From assembly GCF_001006805.1 (NCBI RefSeq), contig NZ_LN811350.1, positions 563,324-627,323 on the forward strand: DNA of 64,000 nt, in the 5' to 3' direction. Under the pieces are notes generated by a model that saw only the letters and a list, made by a program, of their open reading frames with translations, was not told where the DNA came from and ran no database searches. The DNA is from Microvirga massiliensis (GTDB lineage Bacteria; Pseudomonadota; Alphaproteobacteria; Rhizobiales; Beijerinckiaceae). Both the position numbers and the translations under genes were made by a program. This document shows, piece after piece, positions 1-12,959 of the stretch (positions are counted from its first letter, which is position 1; each line of letters starts with the position of its first letter).

Positions 1-2
1 GG

Positions 3-119
3 GATGAGGCTTTCCTCATCCGTGATGAACGTTCCTGCGCCAAGCTGGCCGACAATCTCGTCCGCTACTTGGCGCGTTATGACAGGTCGATGACCTCACC
101 CGAATTTGCTTGGAAGTGA
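3..119 (+). CDS. 3' end of an unidentified gene, cut by the window edge
   Basis: One frame is open from base 3 to a TGA at 117-119. It gives a plausible 38-residue C-terminus ending SPEFAWK, rich in Arg, Leu and Tyr. Its stop lies 3 nt before the sucA ATG, and the sucA ribosome-binding site (ggaag, 112-116) falls inside its last codons. This suggests co-transcription with sucA. In many alphaproteobacteria sucCD precede sucA, but this tail does not look like SucD to me. The gene remains unidentified, and the reading frame is supported only by its composition and tight spacing. Confidence 0.45.
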   Translation, partial: DEAFLIRDERSCAKLADNLVRYLARYDRSMTSPEFAWK

Positions 120-122
120 ACC

Positions 123-3083
<2,961 letters not shown>

Positions 3084-3145
3084 CGTGACAACGACGACGG
3101 CCCGCACGGGCCGGCCGCAGCAGAGACAGAAAGCAGGGGCCCCGT

Positions 3146-4378
3146 ATGGCGACCGAAATCCGCGTTCCGACCCTGGGTGAATCCGTTTCCGAGGCGACCA
3201 TCGGGAGGTGGTTCAAGAAACCCGGAGATGCCGTCAAAGCCGACGAGCCGCTCGTCGAGCTCGAAACCGACAAGGTGACGCTCGAGGTGAACGCGCCATC
3301 GGCCGGAACGCTCGGCGACATCCTCGCGAAAGACGGCGAGACCGTTTCGCCTGGTGCAGTGCTCGGTTCGATCGTCGAGGGCGGAGCCGCATCCGCTCCG
3401 CCGGCGAAGGCGGAAGCCGCACCGGCTCCCAAGGCCGAAGCCCCGAAGCCGGCTCCGGCTGCTCCGGCGCAGGCACCGGCGGCCAGGGACAGCGGCCCTG
3501 CCGTTGCCCGGATCGCGGCCGAGAGCGGTGTCGACCCTGCCAGCCTCGCTGGAACGGGCAAGGGCGGCCGGGTCACGAAGGGCGACATGCTTGCCGCGAT
3601 CGCCACCGGCGCCGCCGCAGCAGCACCGGCTCCGGCTGCACCCGTTCAGATGCGGGCGCCGTCCGTGCCGGACGATGCCGCACGCGAAGAGCGTGTGAAG
3701 ATGACGAAGCTGCGCCAGACGATCGCGCGGCGTCTGAAGGATGCGCAGAATACCGCCGCCATGCTCACGACGTTCAACGACGTCGACATGAGCGCCGTGA
3801 TGGGTTTGCGCACCCAGTACAAGGACGTGTTCGAGAAGAAGCACGGCGTGAAGCTCGGCTTCATGGGCTTCTTCACGAAGGCCGTCGTCCAGGCCCTGAA
3901 GGAGATCCCCGCTGTCAATGCAGAGATCGACGGCCAGGACATAGTATACAAGAACTACTACCACATCGGCATAGCCGTCGGGACCGAGAAGGGCCTCGTC
4001 GTGCCCGTCGTGCGCGATGCGGATCAACTCTCGATCGCCCAGATCGAAAAGACGATCAGCGATTTCGGCCGGCGCGCCCGCGACGGGCAGCTCAAGATCG
4101 ACGAGATGCAAGGCGGCACCTTCACGATCACGAATGGCGGCATCTACGGTTCGCTGATGTCGACGCCGATCCTCAACGCACCGCAATCCGGAATCCTCGG
4201 CATGCACCGCATCGAGGAACGGCCCGTAGTACGCAACGGGCAGATTGTTGCGCGGCCGATGATGTATCTCGCGCTTTCCTACGATCACCGCATAGTCGAC
4301 GGCAGGGAGGCCGTCACCTTCCTGGTGCGCGTGAAGGAGGGGCTGGAGGATCCGGCGCGCCTGGTGCTCGATCTCTGA
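3146..4378 (+). CDS. sucB: Dihydrolipoyl succinyltransferase (E2 of 2-oxoglutarate dehydrogenase)
   Basis: This is the E2 core of the 2-oxoglutarate dehydrogenase complex, which transfers succinyl groups from lipoamide to CoA. The 410 residues show an N-terminal lipoyl domain with the attachment lysine in ETDKVTLEV (K43), then an Ala/Pro linker (about 78-115). A peripheral subunit-binding domain follows (about 115-150, [12 protein letters not shown]), then the acyltransferase core ending with the catalytic [10 protein letters not shown] motif near residue 380. A single lipoyl domain and the position between sucA and lpd favour SucB over the pyruvate dehydrogenase E2. The gene is 76 nt before lpd. 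Confidence 0.97.
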   Translation: MATEIRVPTLGESVSEATIGRWFKKPGDAVKADEPLVELETDKVTLEVNAPSAGTLGDILAKDGETVSPGAVLGSIVEGGAASAPPAKAEAAPAPKAEAPKPAPAAPAQAPAARDSGPAVARIAAESGVDPASLAGTGKGGRVTKGDMLAAIATGAAAAAPAPAAPVQMRAPSVPDDAAREERVKMTKLRQTIARRLKDAQNTAAMLTTFNDVDMSAVMGLRTQYKDVFEKKHGVKLGFMGFFTKAVVQALKEIPAVNAEIDGQDIVYKNYYHIGIAVGTEKGLVVPVVRDADQLSIAQIEKTISDFGRRARDGQLKIDEMQGGTFTITNGGIYGSLMSTPILNAPQSGILGMHRIEERPVVRNGQIVARPMMYLALSYDHRIVDGREAVTFLVRVKEGLEDPARLVLDL

Positions 4379-4454
4379 GTTCGTTCCGCAGATGAAAGGC
4401 GGCCTGCGGGGCCGTGTTCTCCGGCCGTGACGGCCGGGCAGGTGGAGATTTTCG

Positions 4455-5855
4455 ATGTCCTACGATCTCGTCGTCATCGGCACCGGCCCCGGGGGCTATG
4501 TGTGCGCCATCCGCGCGGCGCAGCTCGGGCTCAAGACCGCCGTCGTCGAGAAGCGCCCCGCCCATGGCGGCACCTGCCTGAACGTGGGTTGCATTCCGTC
4601 GAAGGCTTTGCTGCACGCCTCCGAGGCCTTCGAGGAGGCGAAGAGCCATCTCAAGGATCTCGGGATCTCCGTCGGCGAGCCGACGCTCGATCTCGGCAAG
4701 ATGATGACTTTCAAGCAGGAAGGGATCGACGGCAACACGAAGGGCGTCGAGTTCCTTCTGAAGAAGAATAAGATCGACACGTTCCAGGGGCTCGGGCGCA
4801 TTGCAGCAGTAGGGCAGGTCGAGGTCTCGGGAGACGATGGTTCGAAGCAGGTTCTCGAAACCAGGAACATCGTGATCGCGACGGGCTCCGACGTCACGCG
4901 CCTGCCCGGCGTCGAAATCGACGAGAAGATGGTCGTGTCATCCGAGGGAGCTCTCGAGCTCCCGCAAGTCCCAAAGCGTCTTCTCGTGATCGGTGCCGGC
5001 GTGATCGGACTCGAACTCGGCTCGGTCTGGCGGCGCCTCGGCTCCGAAGTCACTGTCGTGGAGTATCTGGACAGGATTCTTCCCGGCATGGACGGTGAGG
5101 TCGCCAAGCAGTTTCAGCGCATCCTCGGCAGGCAGGGCTTTCAGTTCAAGCTCGGCACGAAGGTCACGACCGTCGAGCGCCGCAACGGCGTCGCCTCGGT
5201 GACCATTGAGCCGGCTGCCGGAGGGACTTCGGAGAATCTCGAGGCCGACGTCGTGCTCGTCGCGATCGGGCGTGTGCCGTATACCGAAGGTCTCGGGCTC
5301 GAGCACGTCGGCGTTCAGAAGGACAACCGTGGACGGATCCAGACCGACGAGCATTTTGCGACGAACGTGACGGGAATCTACGCGATCGGCGACGTGATCG
5401 ATGGCCCGATGCTCGCCCACAAGGCCGAGGACGAGGGCATGGCGGTCGCCGAGATTCTCGCTGGCAAGGCGGGACACGTGAACTACGACGTGATCCCGAG
5501 CGTGGTCTATACCTATCCGGAAGTCGCTTCCGTGGGTAAGACCGAAGAGGAGCTCAAGGAAGGCGGCATCGCCTACAACACCGGCAAATTCCCTTTTACG
5601 GCGAACGGACGCGCGAAGGTCAATCGCACAACCGAAGGTTTCGTGAAGATCCTCGCAGACGCGAAGACCGATCGCGTTCTCGGCGTGCACATCGTCGGCC
5701 CCGATGCCGGCAACCTGATCCACGAGACGGCGATCGCGATGGAGTTCGGTGCGTCATCCGAAGACATCGCGCGCACGTGTCATGCGCACCCGACGCTCAA
5801 CGAGGCCGTGCGCGAGGCGGCGCTCGCCGTGGAGAAGCGCGCCATTCACATGTGA
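4455..5855 (+). CDS. lpdA: Dihydrolipoyl dehydrogenase (E3)
   Basis: This FAD-dependent disulfide oxidoreductase reoxidises dihydrolipoamide with NAD+ as the E3 subunit of the adjacent complex. The 466 residues contain the FAD-binding GTGPGGY at the N-terminus and the redox-active disulfide in [10 protein letters not shown] central NAD-binding Rossmann motif ([10 protein letters not shown]) and the C-terminal catalytic HAHPTLNEA (His and Glu) follow. A purine-rich ggtggag lies about 10 nt before the ATG. It is the last gene of the TCA cluster. Only a weak hairpin (cacgga 5880-5885 with tccgtg 5902-5907) follows, with no T-run. Confidence 0.97.
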   Translation: MSYDLVVIGTGPGGYVCAIRAAQLGLKTAVVEKRPAHGGTCLNVGCIPSKALLHASEAFEEAKSHLKDLGISVGEPTLDLGKMMTFKQEGIDGNTKGVEFLLKKNKIDTFQGLGRIAAVGQVEVSGDDGSKQVLETRNIVIATGSDVTRLPGVEIDEKMVVSSEGALELPQVPKRLLVIGAGVIGLELGSVWRRLGSEVTVVEYLDRILPGMDGEVAKQFQRILGRQGFQFKLGTKVTTVERRNGVASVTIEPAAGGTSENLEADVVLVAIGRVPYTEGLGLEHVGVQKDNRGRIQTDEHFATNVTGIYAIGDVIDGPMLAHKAEDEGMAVAEILAGKAGHVNYDVIPSVVYTYPEVASVGKTEEELKEGGIAYNTGKFPFTANGRAKVNRTTEGFVKILADAKTDRVLGVHIVGPDAGNLIHETAIAMEFGASSEDIARTCHAHPTLNEAVREAALAVEKRAIHM

Positions 5856-6772
5856 GGGGTACTGAGCGCACCACATCATCACGGAGGCCATTCCCGCGGA
5901 GTCCGTGACGGTCTCGGGCCGAATTGACCGGGCCCTGCGGAAGAGCTTGGCACATGGCTCCTTCTCATCGTCTGAGCCGTCTCGTGATCTTGCCACGCGC
6001 TGAACCCGCATCGTCATAGGTGTTTGTCCGCACCGCCTTGACGCTACCGTCGCCAAGAGTGGGGTCGAGGCGTTCGCCACTCCTATGAGCAAGCTGACCC
6101 GAGAGCTTCGGTTTCGCCTCGGCACGCAGCCGTTCGACATGATCACGGCCTTTCGCCCGGTTGGAAGCGCCTGCGCGCCTGGCCTCAAGAGAGCTCCGCA
6201 GCGAAACACCGGTTGAACCCACGAGACAAAGCCTCCTGGGTGTTTGCTCCAGTCATGGCTCGAAAGAGGGACTGGCGCGTCGCTGTCCTCCAGAAGATAT
6301 CCGTAGATTACGCCGCCACTTGAGCTGATCTATTCCGACACAATTCGGCAGATTGCCGCTTATTTCCATGTCGTGTGTGTGGTTACCAGATCGACCTTAA
6401 CAGTGGCGGTCCTCAGGGATACGGGCGCGGATGGGTCGGATCTCCCTCTCCATCACCCTTGCCAGCAGCTCGTGCACTCGGACGATTGGCTAAAACACAA
6501 TTTTACGCTTGTCACAAAGTCAAAAAGTTGATAAAAAATTACCCGAAGCCGAGGCACACAATAAGACCTGACCAAGTTCGGGCATGAAGGCGTCCCGGTA
6601 AAAATTAACACACTGGCAAAAAGCGGCGTTGCGCGCCCAGCCATCCGGCAAGCGAGGCGCTAGCTCGTCGGCGCGGCGTGCGGTGACGACAAAGGGCAAT
6701 GGGATTTGTTGCCGCGTCCGAGATCGCTCTCTCGGGTGAATGCGGGCGCGCGCAAATATCTCGGAGGGTTCT
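5856..6772. other. Non-coding gap between lpdA and the polysaccharide locus, with AT-rich leader
   Basis: No convincing gene lies in these roughly 900 bases. Short open frames on both strands have Arg-rich, low-complexity translations and no recognisable domain. The stretch 6480-6620 is strikingly AT-rich against the surrounding GC-rich DNA, with runs of A and T around 6515-6545 and 6600-6615. It lies 150-290 bp before the first gene of the downstream operon and probably holds its promoter and regulator sites. I could not fix a clear -35/-10 pair. The part from 5960 to 6330 may contain eroded coding sequence that I cannot identify. Confidence 0.5.
6763..6768 (+). promoter_or_regulatory. Strong ribosome-binding site setting the start of the UDP-glucuronate decarboxylase gene
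   Basis: The sequence ggaggg ends 4 nt before the ATG at 6773. It selects this start over the in-frame ATG at 6740. The protein therefore starts MNYYSRHG, with an extension of about 28 residues before the Rossmann fold. Confidence 0.7.
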
Positions 6773-7819
6773 ATGAACTATTACTCGCGGCATGGCTTGA
6801 TCGGCCCGGGCGATGGCCTGGACTCATCTCGTCGCTCCTCCGAGACGGTATCCAAGACGGCACTCGTCACGGGCGGAGCAGGCTTTCTTGGCTCGCATCT
6901 TTGCAATCGTCTCATGCGAGACGGCGCTCGCGTGGTGTGTCTCGATAATTTCACCACCGGAAGCTTCGAGAACATCGCGCACCTCATCGACGATCCTCAC
7001 TTCGCCACCGTTCGGCAGGACGTTTGCGAGCCGCTGCTCGCAGAGGTCGACGAGATCTACAATCTCGCCTGCCCGGCATCTCCGCCTCACTACCAGGCGG
7101 ATCCGGTTCAAACGATGAAAACAAATGTCTTGGGCGCGCTCAACGTTCTGGAGCTTGCCCAACGCAGGGATATTCCCGTGTTCCAGGCCTCCACATCTGA
7201 GGTGTACGGCGATCCTCAACTCCATCCGCAACCAGAGGGTTACTGGGGTCATGTCAATCCGATTGGGCCTCGCTCCTGTTACGATGAAGGCAAGCGCGCC
7301 GCGGAAACGCTGTTCTTCGACTTCGCGAGGATGCACGGAACCAAGATCAAAGTAGTTCGGATCTTCAATACCTACGGGCCTCGGATGAGACCCGACGACG
7401 GCCGCGTCGTATCGAACTTCATCGTCCAGGCGCTCAAGGGTGACGACATCACCATCTACGGTGACGGCAGCCAGACCAGATCATTCTGCTATGTGGATGA
7501 CCTCATTGAAGGTTTCGTTCGTTTCATGCGGGCGCCGGCCCATGTGATGGGGCCGATTAACCTGGGCAATCCAGGCGAATTCACGATACGGGAACTCGCC
7601 GACCTCGTTGTCGATATCACGAACTCTCGGTCGCGCGTCGTGCACGTCTCGCTGCCGATCGATGATCCCAGGCAGCGCCGCCCGGATATCACTCGGGCTG
7701 ACCGTCTGCTCGGCTGGCAGCCTCGGATCCCGTTGGTCGACGGGCTCGCCCGGACGATTGCCTACTTCGATATCTTGCTCAGCGCCGGGCGAAAAGCCCT
7801 GCCGGAGGTCGTCGCGTGA
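6773..7819 (+). CDS. uxs: UDP-glucuronate decarboxylase (UDP-xylose synthase), SDR family
   Basis: The predicted reaction is NAD-dependent oxidation and decarboxylation of UDP-glucuronate to UDP-xylose, supplying a pentose donor for the polysaccharide locus it heads. The 348 residues form an extended short-chain dehydrogenase: GGAGFLG at 34-40, a Ser/Thr triad segment (STS 140-142) and the catalytic pair Y170 and K174 in [11 protein letters not shown]. The phrase NLACPASP near residue 97 and [10 protein letters not shown] near 197 are typical of Uxs proteins rather than of dTDP-glucose dehydratases. The stop overlaps the next start (GTGA at 7816), indicating translational coupling. An unusual 28-residue N-terminal extension is present. 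Confidence 0.88.
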   Translation: MNYYSRHGLIGPGDGLDSSRRSSETVSKTALVTGGAGFLGSHLCNRLMRDGARVVCLDNFTTGSFENIAHLIDDPHFATVRQDVCEPLLAEVDEIYNLACPASPPHYQADPVQTMKTNVLGALNVLELAQRRDIPVFQASTSEVYGDPQLHPQPEGYWGHVNPIGPRSCYDEGKRAAETLFFDFARMHGTKIKVVRIFNTYGPRMRPDDGRVVSNFIVQALKGDDITIYGDGSQTRSFCYVDDLIEGFVRFMRAPAHVMGPINLGNPGEFTIRELADLVVDITNSRSRVVHVSLPIDDPRQRRPDITRADRLLGWQPRIPLVDGLARTIAYFDILLSAGRKALPEVVA

Positions 7820-8802
7820 ACGGCCGGCCCGTCTTCGTCACCGGCGGTGCCGGATTCATTGGCAGCCACACATGCAAGTTGCTGTCGTCAGTCGGCATCG
7901 AGCCTGTGGCCTTCGACAATCTGTCGACGGGGCATCGCGAATCCGTCCGCTGGGGCCCACTCGTCGAGGGTGACATTCTCGATACCGACCGGCTTGGCGG
8001 CGCTCTGCGGATCTACCGGCCGTCCGCAGTGATTCACTTCGCGGCCTCGGCCTATGTCGGAGAGAGCGTCACAGATCCCAGCAAATACTATCGGAACAAC
8101 GTCGTTGGCACTCTCTCGCTGCTTGAGGCCTGCCGAGCGGCCGAGGTATCCAACGTCATCTTCTCGAGCAGTTGTGCCACCTACGGCACTCCCGCCTCGT
8201 TTCCCATCGACGAGGAAACGCCACAGCAGCCCATCAACCCGTATGGGCGCAGCAAACTGACATGCGAGCAGCTGCTGCGCGACTTCGCGGATGCATACGG
8301 ACTGCGCTTCGTCAGCTTGCGATATTTCAACGCCTGCGGTGCGGATCCCGACGGAGAGCTCGGAGAGTGGCACGACCCGGAGACACATCTGATCCCGCGT
8401 GCCCTCATGGCAGCTGCTGGACGGCTGCGCTACCTGCCGGTGTTCGGGGATGATTATGACACGCCCGATGGGACATGCATCCGCGACTACATTCATGTCT
8501 GCGACCTGGCGCGGGCTCACGTCGAGGCGGTGCGCTATCTGGCTGCCGGTAGTGAGAGCATAGCCCTCAATCTCGGCGCCGGCCGCGGGCTGTCGATCCT
8601 CGATGTCCTCTCGGCGATCGAGCGCGTGACGGGTCGGCAGGCCCCGATTCTCTTCGAGCCGAGGAGGCCAGGTGATCCGCCTGTGCTCGTAGCACACACG
8701 AAAGCAGCCAAAGAGCATCTCGGTTTTTCGGCAGAGCTGTCCGACATCGACACGATCATCCGCACAGCGGCCCCGTGCTTCGGCCTTGGAGTGCAGACAT
8801 GA
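7816..8802 (+). CDS. UDP-sugar 4-epimerase (UDP-xylose/UDP-arabinose or UDP-glucose/UDP-galactose)
   Basis: This is a GalE-type NAD-dependent epimerase of 328 residues. It has GGAGFIG at 10-16, an SSSCATYG segment near 117-124, and the catalytic pair Y143 and K147 in NPYGRSK. Sequence alone does not separate GalE from a UDP-xylose 4-epimerase (Uxe). Direct coupling to a UDP-xylose synthase by a 4-nt GTGA overlap favours UDP-xylose to UDP-arabinose conversion, perhaps with galactose epimerase activity as well. The start codon is GTG. The 3' end overlaps the glycosyltransferase start (ATGA at 8799), so the first three genes form one tightly coupled unit. Confidence 0.85.
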   Translation: MNGRPVFVTGGAGFIGSHTCKLLSSVGIEPVAFDNLSTGHRESVRWGPLVEGDILDTDRLGGALRIYRPSAVIHFAASAYVGESVTDPSKYYRNNVVGTLSLLEACRAAEVSNVIFSSSCATYGTPASFPIDEETPQQPINPYGRSKLTCEQLLRDFADAYGLRFVSLRYFNACGADPDGELGEWHDPETHLIPRALMAAAGRLRYLPVFGDDYDTPDGTCIRDYIHVCDLARAHVEAVRYLAAGSESIALNLGAGRGLSILDVLSAIERVTGRQAPILFEPRRPGDPPVLVAHTKAAKEHLGFSAELSDIDTIIRTAAPCFGLGVQT

Positions 8803-10655
8803 CCACAATCCTCCCGGATCGTGGCACCGGGCCAATCACGGAAATAGCGGGCGCGGCGGGAGCCCCGCGTCTCGAGCCTCTCCATTCGCGCTTTCAGAAA
8901 CTGGAATATCTAGCTTGGTGCGCGCTCTGGGTGCTCGCGCTCGGAAGCTTCTGGATCTGGTGGTTCGATCCGGCTCACAAAATCGGCCTTGGTCCCTTCA
9001 TCCTGATTACTCTCGTCCTTGCGTGGATCACGCTGCTTCCGATCTATTTCCTCCTCATTTACTTCGGCGCTAGGCGCCAAATCGGACCGCTGTGCCTGCC
9101 GCCCGCAAGTCGCGTAGCCATGGTCGTCACCAAGGCGCCCTCGGAGCCGTTCTCAGTTGTTCGCCAAACGCTGGAGGCGATGCTCGACCAGGATCTGCCT
9201 CACGACACCTGGCTTGCCGATGAAGACCCTGCTCCGGAGACGCTGGCCTGGTGCGCGGCGCGCGGAATCAGCATTTCAACTCGCCGTGGAAGGCCCGACT
9301 ATCATCGTGCCACCTGGCCGCGGCGGACGCGATGCAAGGAAGGCAACCTTGCGTATTTCTACGATCATTTCGGATACGAGCGCTATGATTTCGTGGTTCA
9401 GCTCGACGCCGACCACGTTCCGACGCGGACATATCTTCGCGAGATGCTGAAGCCCTTCGCAGATCCACGCGTCGGCTATGTCTCTGCGCCAAGCATCTGC
9501 GATCTCAATGCACGCGAGAGTTGGTCGGCCCGAGGCCGCCTGTATCTCGAGGCCAGCCTCCATGGCGCGCTCCAGGCAGGCTACAACGGAGGCTGGGCTC
9601 CGCTTTGCATCGGTTCCCACTACGCCGTGCGGACGAAGGCCCTGAGAGAGTGCGGGGGCTTGGGGCCCGAACTCGCGGAAGACCATTCCACCACGCTGAT
9701 GTTGAACGCAAGCGGCTGGCGGGGCGTGCACGCCATCGATGCAATTGCGCATGGCGACGGACCACGCACCTTCGCGGATCTCGCGACGCAGGAGTTCCAG
9801 TGGTCACGAAGCCTCGTTACGATCCTGCTTCAATACGCGCCGACCCTGGTGCGGCGGCTGCCTCCCAGGCTCAAGTTCCAGTTCCTGTTCTCTCAGCTCT
9901 GGTATCCGCTGTTCTCGCTGTCGATGGCGATCATGTTCGCCCTGCCGATCATCGCCCTTCTGTCCGGCAGGAATTTCGTGAGCGTCTCCTATCCGGACTT
10001 TCTCACGCGGTTCGTGCCGATCTCGGCGGTGCTCGTCCTGATGGCGCTCAGGTGGCGCGCCGCAGGCCATTACCGCCCTTGCGACGCGAAGGTGCTGAGC
10101 TGGGAAGGCACCCTTTTCCTGTTTGCACGATGGCCCTGGTCGCTGTGGGGGTGCATCATGGCCGTGCGCGACTGGACGACCGGGTCATTCGTCGATTTCC
10201 GCGTGACGCCAAAGGGCAATGGCAAGGTCGGCCCATTGCCTCTGCGGGTGATTGCTCCCTACGCCATTCTCGCCCTGATCTCGGCGTTGCCGCCGCTTCT
10301 GGTCGCGGATGCCGGGGCCGCCCGAGGCTTCTATGCCTTCGCGATCCTCAACGCCTTCGTATACGCAGGACTGTTCTGCGCGATCGTGCTTCTGCACGCC
10401 CTCGAGAATGCACTTCCGCTCCTCGAGGCGCCTCGGCCCATCCTGGCGCAGGCCGCGATAGCCGCGATCCTCCTCTTCCTTCCTGCGGTCGCGACAACCA
10501 CTCGTGGCCCCAGCGGTGTCGAAGCACTGACCTGGGGGGCTCCTGGCCTACAGCTCACGCACGCCGAGTTCCGGGTGGCCGGGGCCGGCCAGGGCGGAGC
10601 TGCTCTGCGTAAGGTCAGGTTCCGGTCGTGGTCCGCCATTCCGCGGACGGGCTGA
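8799..10655 (+). CDS. Membrane glycosyltransferase family 2, cellulose-synthase-like polysaccharide synthase
   Basis: This is a processive inner-membrane polysaccharide synthase of 618 residues. Two transmembrane segments (about 36-55 and 66-88) precede a cytoplasmic GT-A domain. That domain shows D141/D143, the DAD motif at 203-205, EDH at 295-297 in place of the usual TED, and QEFQW at 331-335 as the QxxRW-like acceptor motif. Five or six further membrane spans follow (for example 368-388, 484-503, 510-536, 546-566). There is no PilZ domain. It starts at the ATG overlapping the epimerase stop. Its upstream neighbours suggest a pentose-containing product. It resembles the ApsS type of synthase by context, while the donor sugar is an inference. 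Confidence 0.85.
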   Translation: MTTILPDRGTGPITEIAGAAGAPRLEPLHSRFQKLEYLAWCALWVLALGSFWIWWFDPAHKIGLGPFILITLVLAWITLLPIYFLLIYFGARRQIGPLCLPPASRVAMVVTKAPSEPFSVVRQTLEAMLDQDLPHDTWLADEDPAPETLAWCAARGISISTRRGRPDYHRATWPRRTRCKEGNLAYFYDHFGYERYDFVVQLDADHVPTRTYLREMLKPFADPRVGYVSAPSICDLNARESWSARGRLYLEASLHGALQAGYNGGWAPLCIGSHYAVRTKALRECGGLGPELAEDHSTTLMLNASGWRGVHAIDAIAHGDGPRTFADLATQEFQWSRSLVTILLQYAPTLVRRLPPRLKFQFLFSQLWYPLFSLSMAIMFALPIIALLSGRNFVSVSYPDFLTRFVPISAVLVLMALRWRAAGHYRPCDAKVLSWEGTLFLFARWPWSLWGCIMAVRDWTTGSFVDFRVTPKGNGKVGPLPLRVIAPYAILALISALPPLLVADAGAARGFYAFAILNAFVYAGLFCAIVLLHALENALPLLEAPRPILAQAAIAAILLFLPAVATTTRGPSGVEALTWGAPGLQLTHAEFRVAGAGQGGAALRKVRFRSWSAIPRTG

Positions 10656-10772
10656 CGTCGATGTTGCAGATCGGATCGGCAAAATTGGAGAGATGGCTTC
10701 CCGCAGATCCGATCGCTGCGCGAGGCCAAGCAGAGAGCAAGGTTGCGGCTAAGGGCAAGTGAGCAGGGCGGC

Positions 10773-11276
10773 ATGAATTCGATCACGGCAAGATTGTTGA
10801 GCTTGATAATGGCGGCCGCTTGGCTCGGTTGGAGCGGAACTGGTCACGCATCCGAAAGCCGCGATCCGGGAGGAACGGTTCTTTCCGCAGGCGAGCTCTA
10901 TGAAATCTACAAGAATCGGACCTGGCTCTGGGACAAGGGTGCCGGCCATTTCGCCGTCGACCGTAGATTCACTGCTTGGTCTGGAGATGGCTCCTCGGCG
11001 ACCTATGCGGACGGACGCTGGCACGTGACCGATAAGGGCCAAATGTGCTTCAGCGCTGTCTGGCACTACCAGGGCGGCGAGAAACCGGTTGTCACATGCT
11101 TCGGGCACCGGAAAGTCGGCCGCGTGATCTATCAGCGCAAAGAACCTTCAGGATCCTGGTACGCCTTCCGCAATTTTCCCCGGAAGAGAACCGACGAGAG
11201 CGAAAAGCTCGTCTCCGGAAATCGCGTAGATGGTGATTTCAACAAAGCCGCAGCGCTCGTCGCCGGTTCCCGATGA
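10773..11276 (+). CDS. Exported DUF995-family protein of the polysaccharide locus
   Basis: A 167-residue protein with an N-terminal signal peptide (cleavage likely after GHA, residue 25). The mature domain has the repeated Trp, Tyr and Asn-Arg-Thr-Trp pattern of DUF995 proteins, which in rhizobia sit beside exopolysaccharide genes. Its function is unknown. A periplasmic role in binding or passing the polymer is plausible. I chose the ATG at 10773, at the start of the signal peptide, over the TTG at 10743. Its stop overlaps an alternative ATG of the next gene at 11273. The gene occupies the apsH1 position of the S. meliloti-like order. Confidence 0.75.
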   Translation: MNSITARLLSLIMAAAWLGWSGTGHASESRDPGGTVLSAGELYEIYKNRTWLWDKGAGHFAVDRRFTAWSGDGSSATYADGRWHVTDKGQMCFSAVWHYQGGEKPVVTCFGHRKVGRVIYQRKEPSGSWYAFRNFPRKRTDESEKLVSGNRVDGDFNKAAALVAGSR

Positions 11277-11341
11277 TTGCGGGAGCCGGCTGCGACATCA
11301 GGCCGGCTCCGCTCGCCTTCCAGATGGCAGAGGAGTGGACA

Positions 11342-12292
11342 GTGAAGCATAGAAGCCTTTCCGCAGCCCTGTGCTTCGGCGTGGTGCTCGCAGCCGCCAC
11401 AGTGGCATGTCCTGCGGCGGCGCAGACAAAACGCCTGCCGTCGGATGTCGGGGCTGCCGGCACGAGCAAGATGCCGGTCATTCATCCTGACGGGATTGCG
11501 CTTGGGGCGTATGACCCCCATGGCGACTTCTCCAATGTCGAGAAGGCTACGATCGAGCATCTTTTTCTTCCTTGGCTCGACGTCGATCTTTCGTCTCTGC
11601 TGGAGGCGGATGCCTATGCAAGCAGCCGAGGCCGGAAGATCCTCGTGACGGTCGAGCCCTGGTCCTGGTCCGAGAACTGGAGCATGTCCCCTCAGGACCT
11701 CCGGGACAGGATCTTGAGCGGCGGGTACGATGACAACATCGATGCCGTCTGTGGGATGATTGCCCGCCTGCGCGCTCCGGTAACCATCCGCTGGGCGCAT
11801 GAAATGGACGATACGTCCGGACAGTTCCCCTGGTCCCAGTGGACACCTGAACGCTACGTCAAGGCCTACCAGAAATTCGTGACCCGCTGCCGGTCATCCG
11901 TTGCCCGGGCGGAGTACATGTGGTCCCCAATCGGGAACGAGAATCTGGCCGAGTACTATCCGGGCAACGACTACGTGGACGTCGTGGGATTGTCGGTATT
12001 CGGGCTTCAGCAATACGACAACGACAAGTTCGGTCGGGATCGCTCATTCGCAGACATCCTGAAGCCGAAATACGAAGCGGCAAAGATCTTCAGCAAGCCT
12101 ATTGTCGTGGCCGAGCTCGGTTATGAAGGTAACACGGAGTACGTCGAGAATTGGGCCAACGCGGTAGCCCTGAAGAACCCGGATTTTCCGGAACTCGCCG
12201 CGGTCGTCTACTTCAACGACAGAGAGGTCTATCCGTGGCCGGAAAATTACGGACTGCCGAACTGGCGGGTCGCAAGAGAGGCCGCCGAGTGA
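11342..12292 (+). CDS. Secreted GH26-like endoglycanase
   Basis: A predicted periplasmic or secreted glycoside hydrolase of 316 residues, counted from a GTG at 11342 that has a gaggag ribosome-binding site 7 nt upstream. An in-frame ATG at 11273 would add 23 residues ahead of the signal peptide. The signal sequence ends near AAA-Q (residue 27). A TIM-barrel-like body carries WAHEMD with the candidate acid/base E154, and VVAELG with the candidate nucleophile E258. These fit clan GH-A family 26. Synthase operons often carry such a hydrolase to trim or release the polymer. The substrate is unknown, and the position corresponds to apsE. Confidence 0.78.
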   Translation: MKHRSLSAALCFGVVLAAATVACPAAAQTKRLPSDVGAAGTSKMPVIHPDGIALGAYDPHGDFSNVEKATIEHLFLPWLDVDLSSLLEADAYASSRGRKILVTVEPWSWSENWSMSPQDLRDRILSGGYDDNIDAVCGMIARLRAPVTIRWAHEMDDTSGQFPWSQWTPERYVKAYQKFVTRCRSSVARAEYMWSPIGNENLAEYYPGNDYVDVVGLSVFGLQQYDNDKFGRDRSFADILKPKYEAAKIFSKPIVVAELGYEGNTEYVENWANAVALKNPDFPELAAVVYFNDREVYPWPENYGLPNWRVAREAAE

Positions 12293-12533
12293 CCGTATCC
12301 GAGCCGGAGAGAGGAATGACTCGATCGGTTTGATGAATCTTGCTCTTCATTCCGTGGGCGACCGGGCCCATTCGAATCCGGCTCGACGGAATGAAACCTG
12401 ACACGACGAGAGGCAAGATCACGGCTCGTCAAGGCTAATGGATTCTTCATGAGAATTTTAGTGGCCCGTTTCATCGGAACTGCAGGCGGTGAGCGTTTCT
12501 TCTTTCGCCATCCATGGCGAGGGAAGAAGACTC
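12293..12533. other. Spacer with two interleaved inverted repeats inside the polysaccharide locus
   Basis: Two inverted repeats are visible. The sequence gagccgga (12301-12308) can pair with tccggctc (12377-12384). The sequence cattccgt (12348-12355) can pair with acggaatg (12386-12393). They interleave, so they cannot form one simple hairpin. No T-run follows, and nothing else is recognised. They may slow transcription or stabilise the 5' part of the operon message. Confidence 0.35.
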
Positions 12534-12833
12534 ATGTTGTTCAGGCAAGGCGAAAGCTCTCACGGATTCAAGCTCAGGATTCTCGCGCAAGTCTTGCTGA
12601 CCAGCGCTCTCCTCGCAGGCTGCACCTCAACTCAGGAGGCCAGTCTTTCGGCTTTTCCGCAGAGCGACCCAGAGCATACCGGCACAGTCGCGCGGAGCGC
12701 CAGTGGGACAGCACCACTCCTGCGGTCGCCGGAGCTGCGCCGCACAGCGCTCTCCTATCTCGGCTCCGCGGATTACATCTGCACGCCGAGTGGCTTTGGC
12801 AGGATGTCCCGCTGCTTCGCTCGCCCGCGCTAG
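12534..12833 (+). CDS. Small outer-membrane-type lipoprotein of the polysaccharide locus
   Basis: A 99-residue predicted lipoprotein. The N-terminal hydrophobic segment ends in the lipobox LLAGC with the lipidated cysteine at position 30 and Thr at +2, which does not signal inner-membrane retention. The C-terminus has a YICTPSGFG motif and a second Cys (C83 and C94), which could form a disulfide. I recall this motif from small Rhizobiales proteins of unknown function. The frame competes with a longer overlapping frame whose translation looks random, and the lipobox decides in favour of this one. It lies between the glycanase and TPR genes on the same strand, so a role in polymer secretion or anchoring is inferred. 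Confidence 0.65.
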   Translation: MLFRQGESSHGFKLRILAQVLLTSALLAGCTSTQEASLSAFPQSDPEHTGTVARSASGTAPLLRSPELRRTALSYLGSADYICTPSGFGRMSRCFARPR

Positions 12834-12959
12834 AGCAAGCTTCCTGGCGTCCGGTTCATACTGACAAGCACGCGCTGCCCTACGGCGAATCGCACGATTC
12901 AGACCCGCGGCTCCTCCTGACCGAAGGCGCCGGTCTCACTCCGTATGAAGGGCATCCGC

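Noticed and set aside
5754..6222. Minus-strand frames in the lpdA-downstream gap
   Set aside because: No start with a good ribosome-binding site, Arg-rich composition and no recognisable motif. A decayed gene cannot be excluded.
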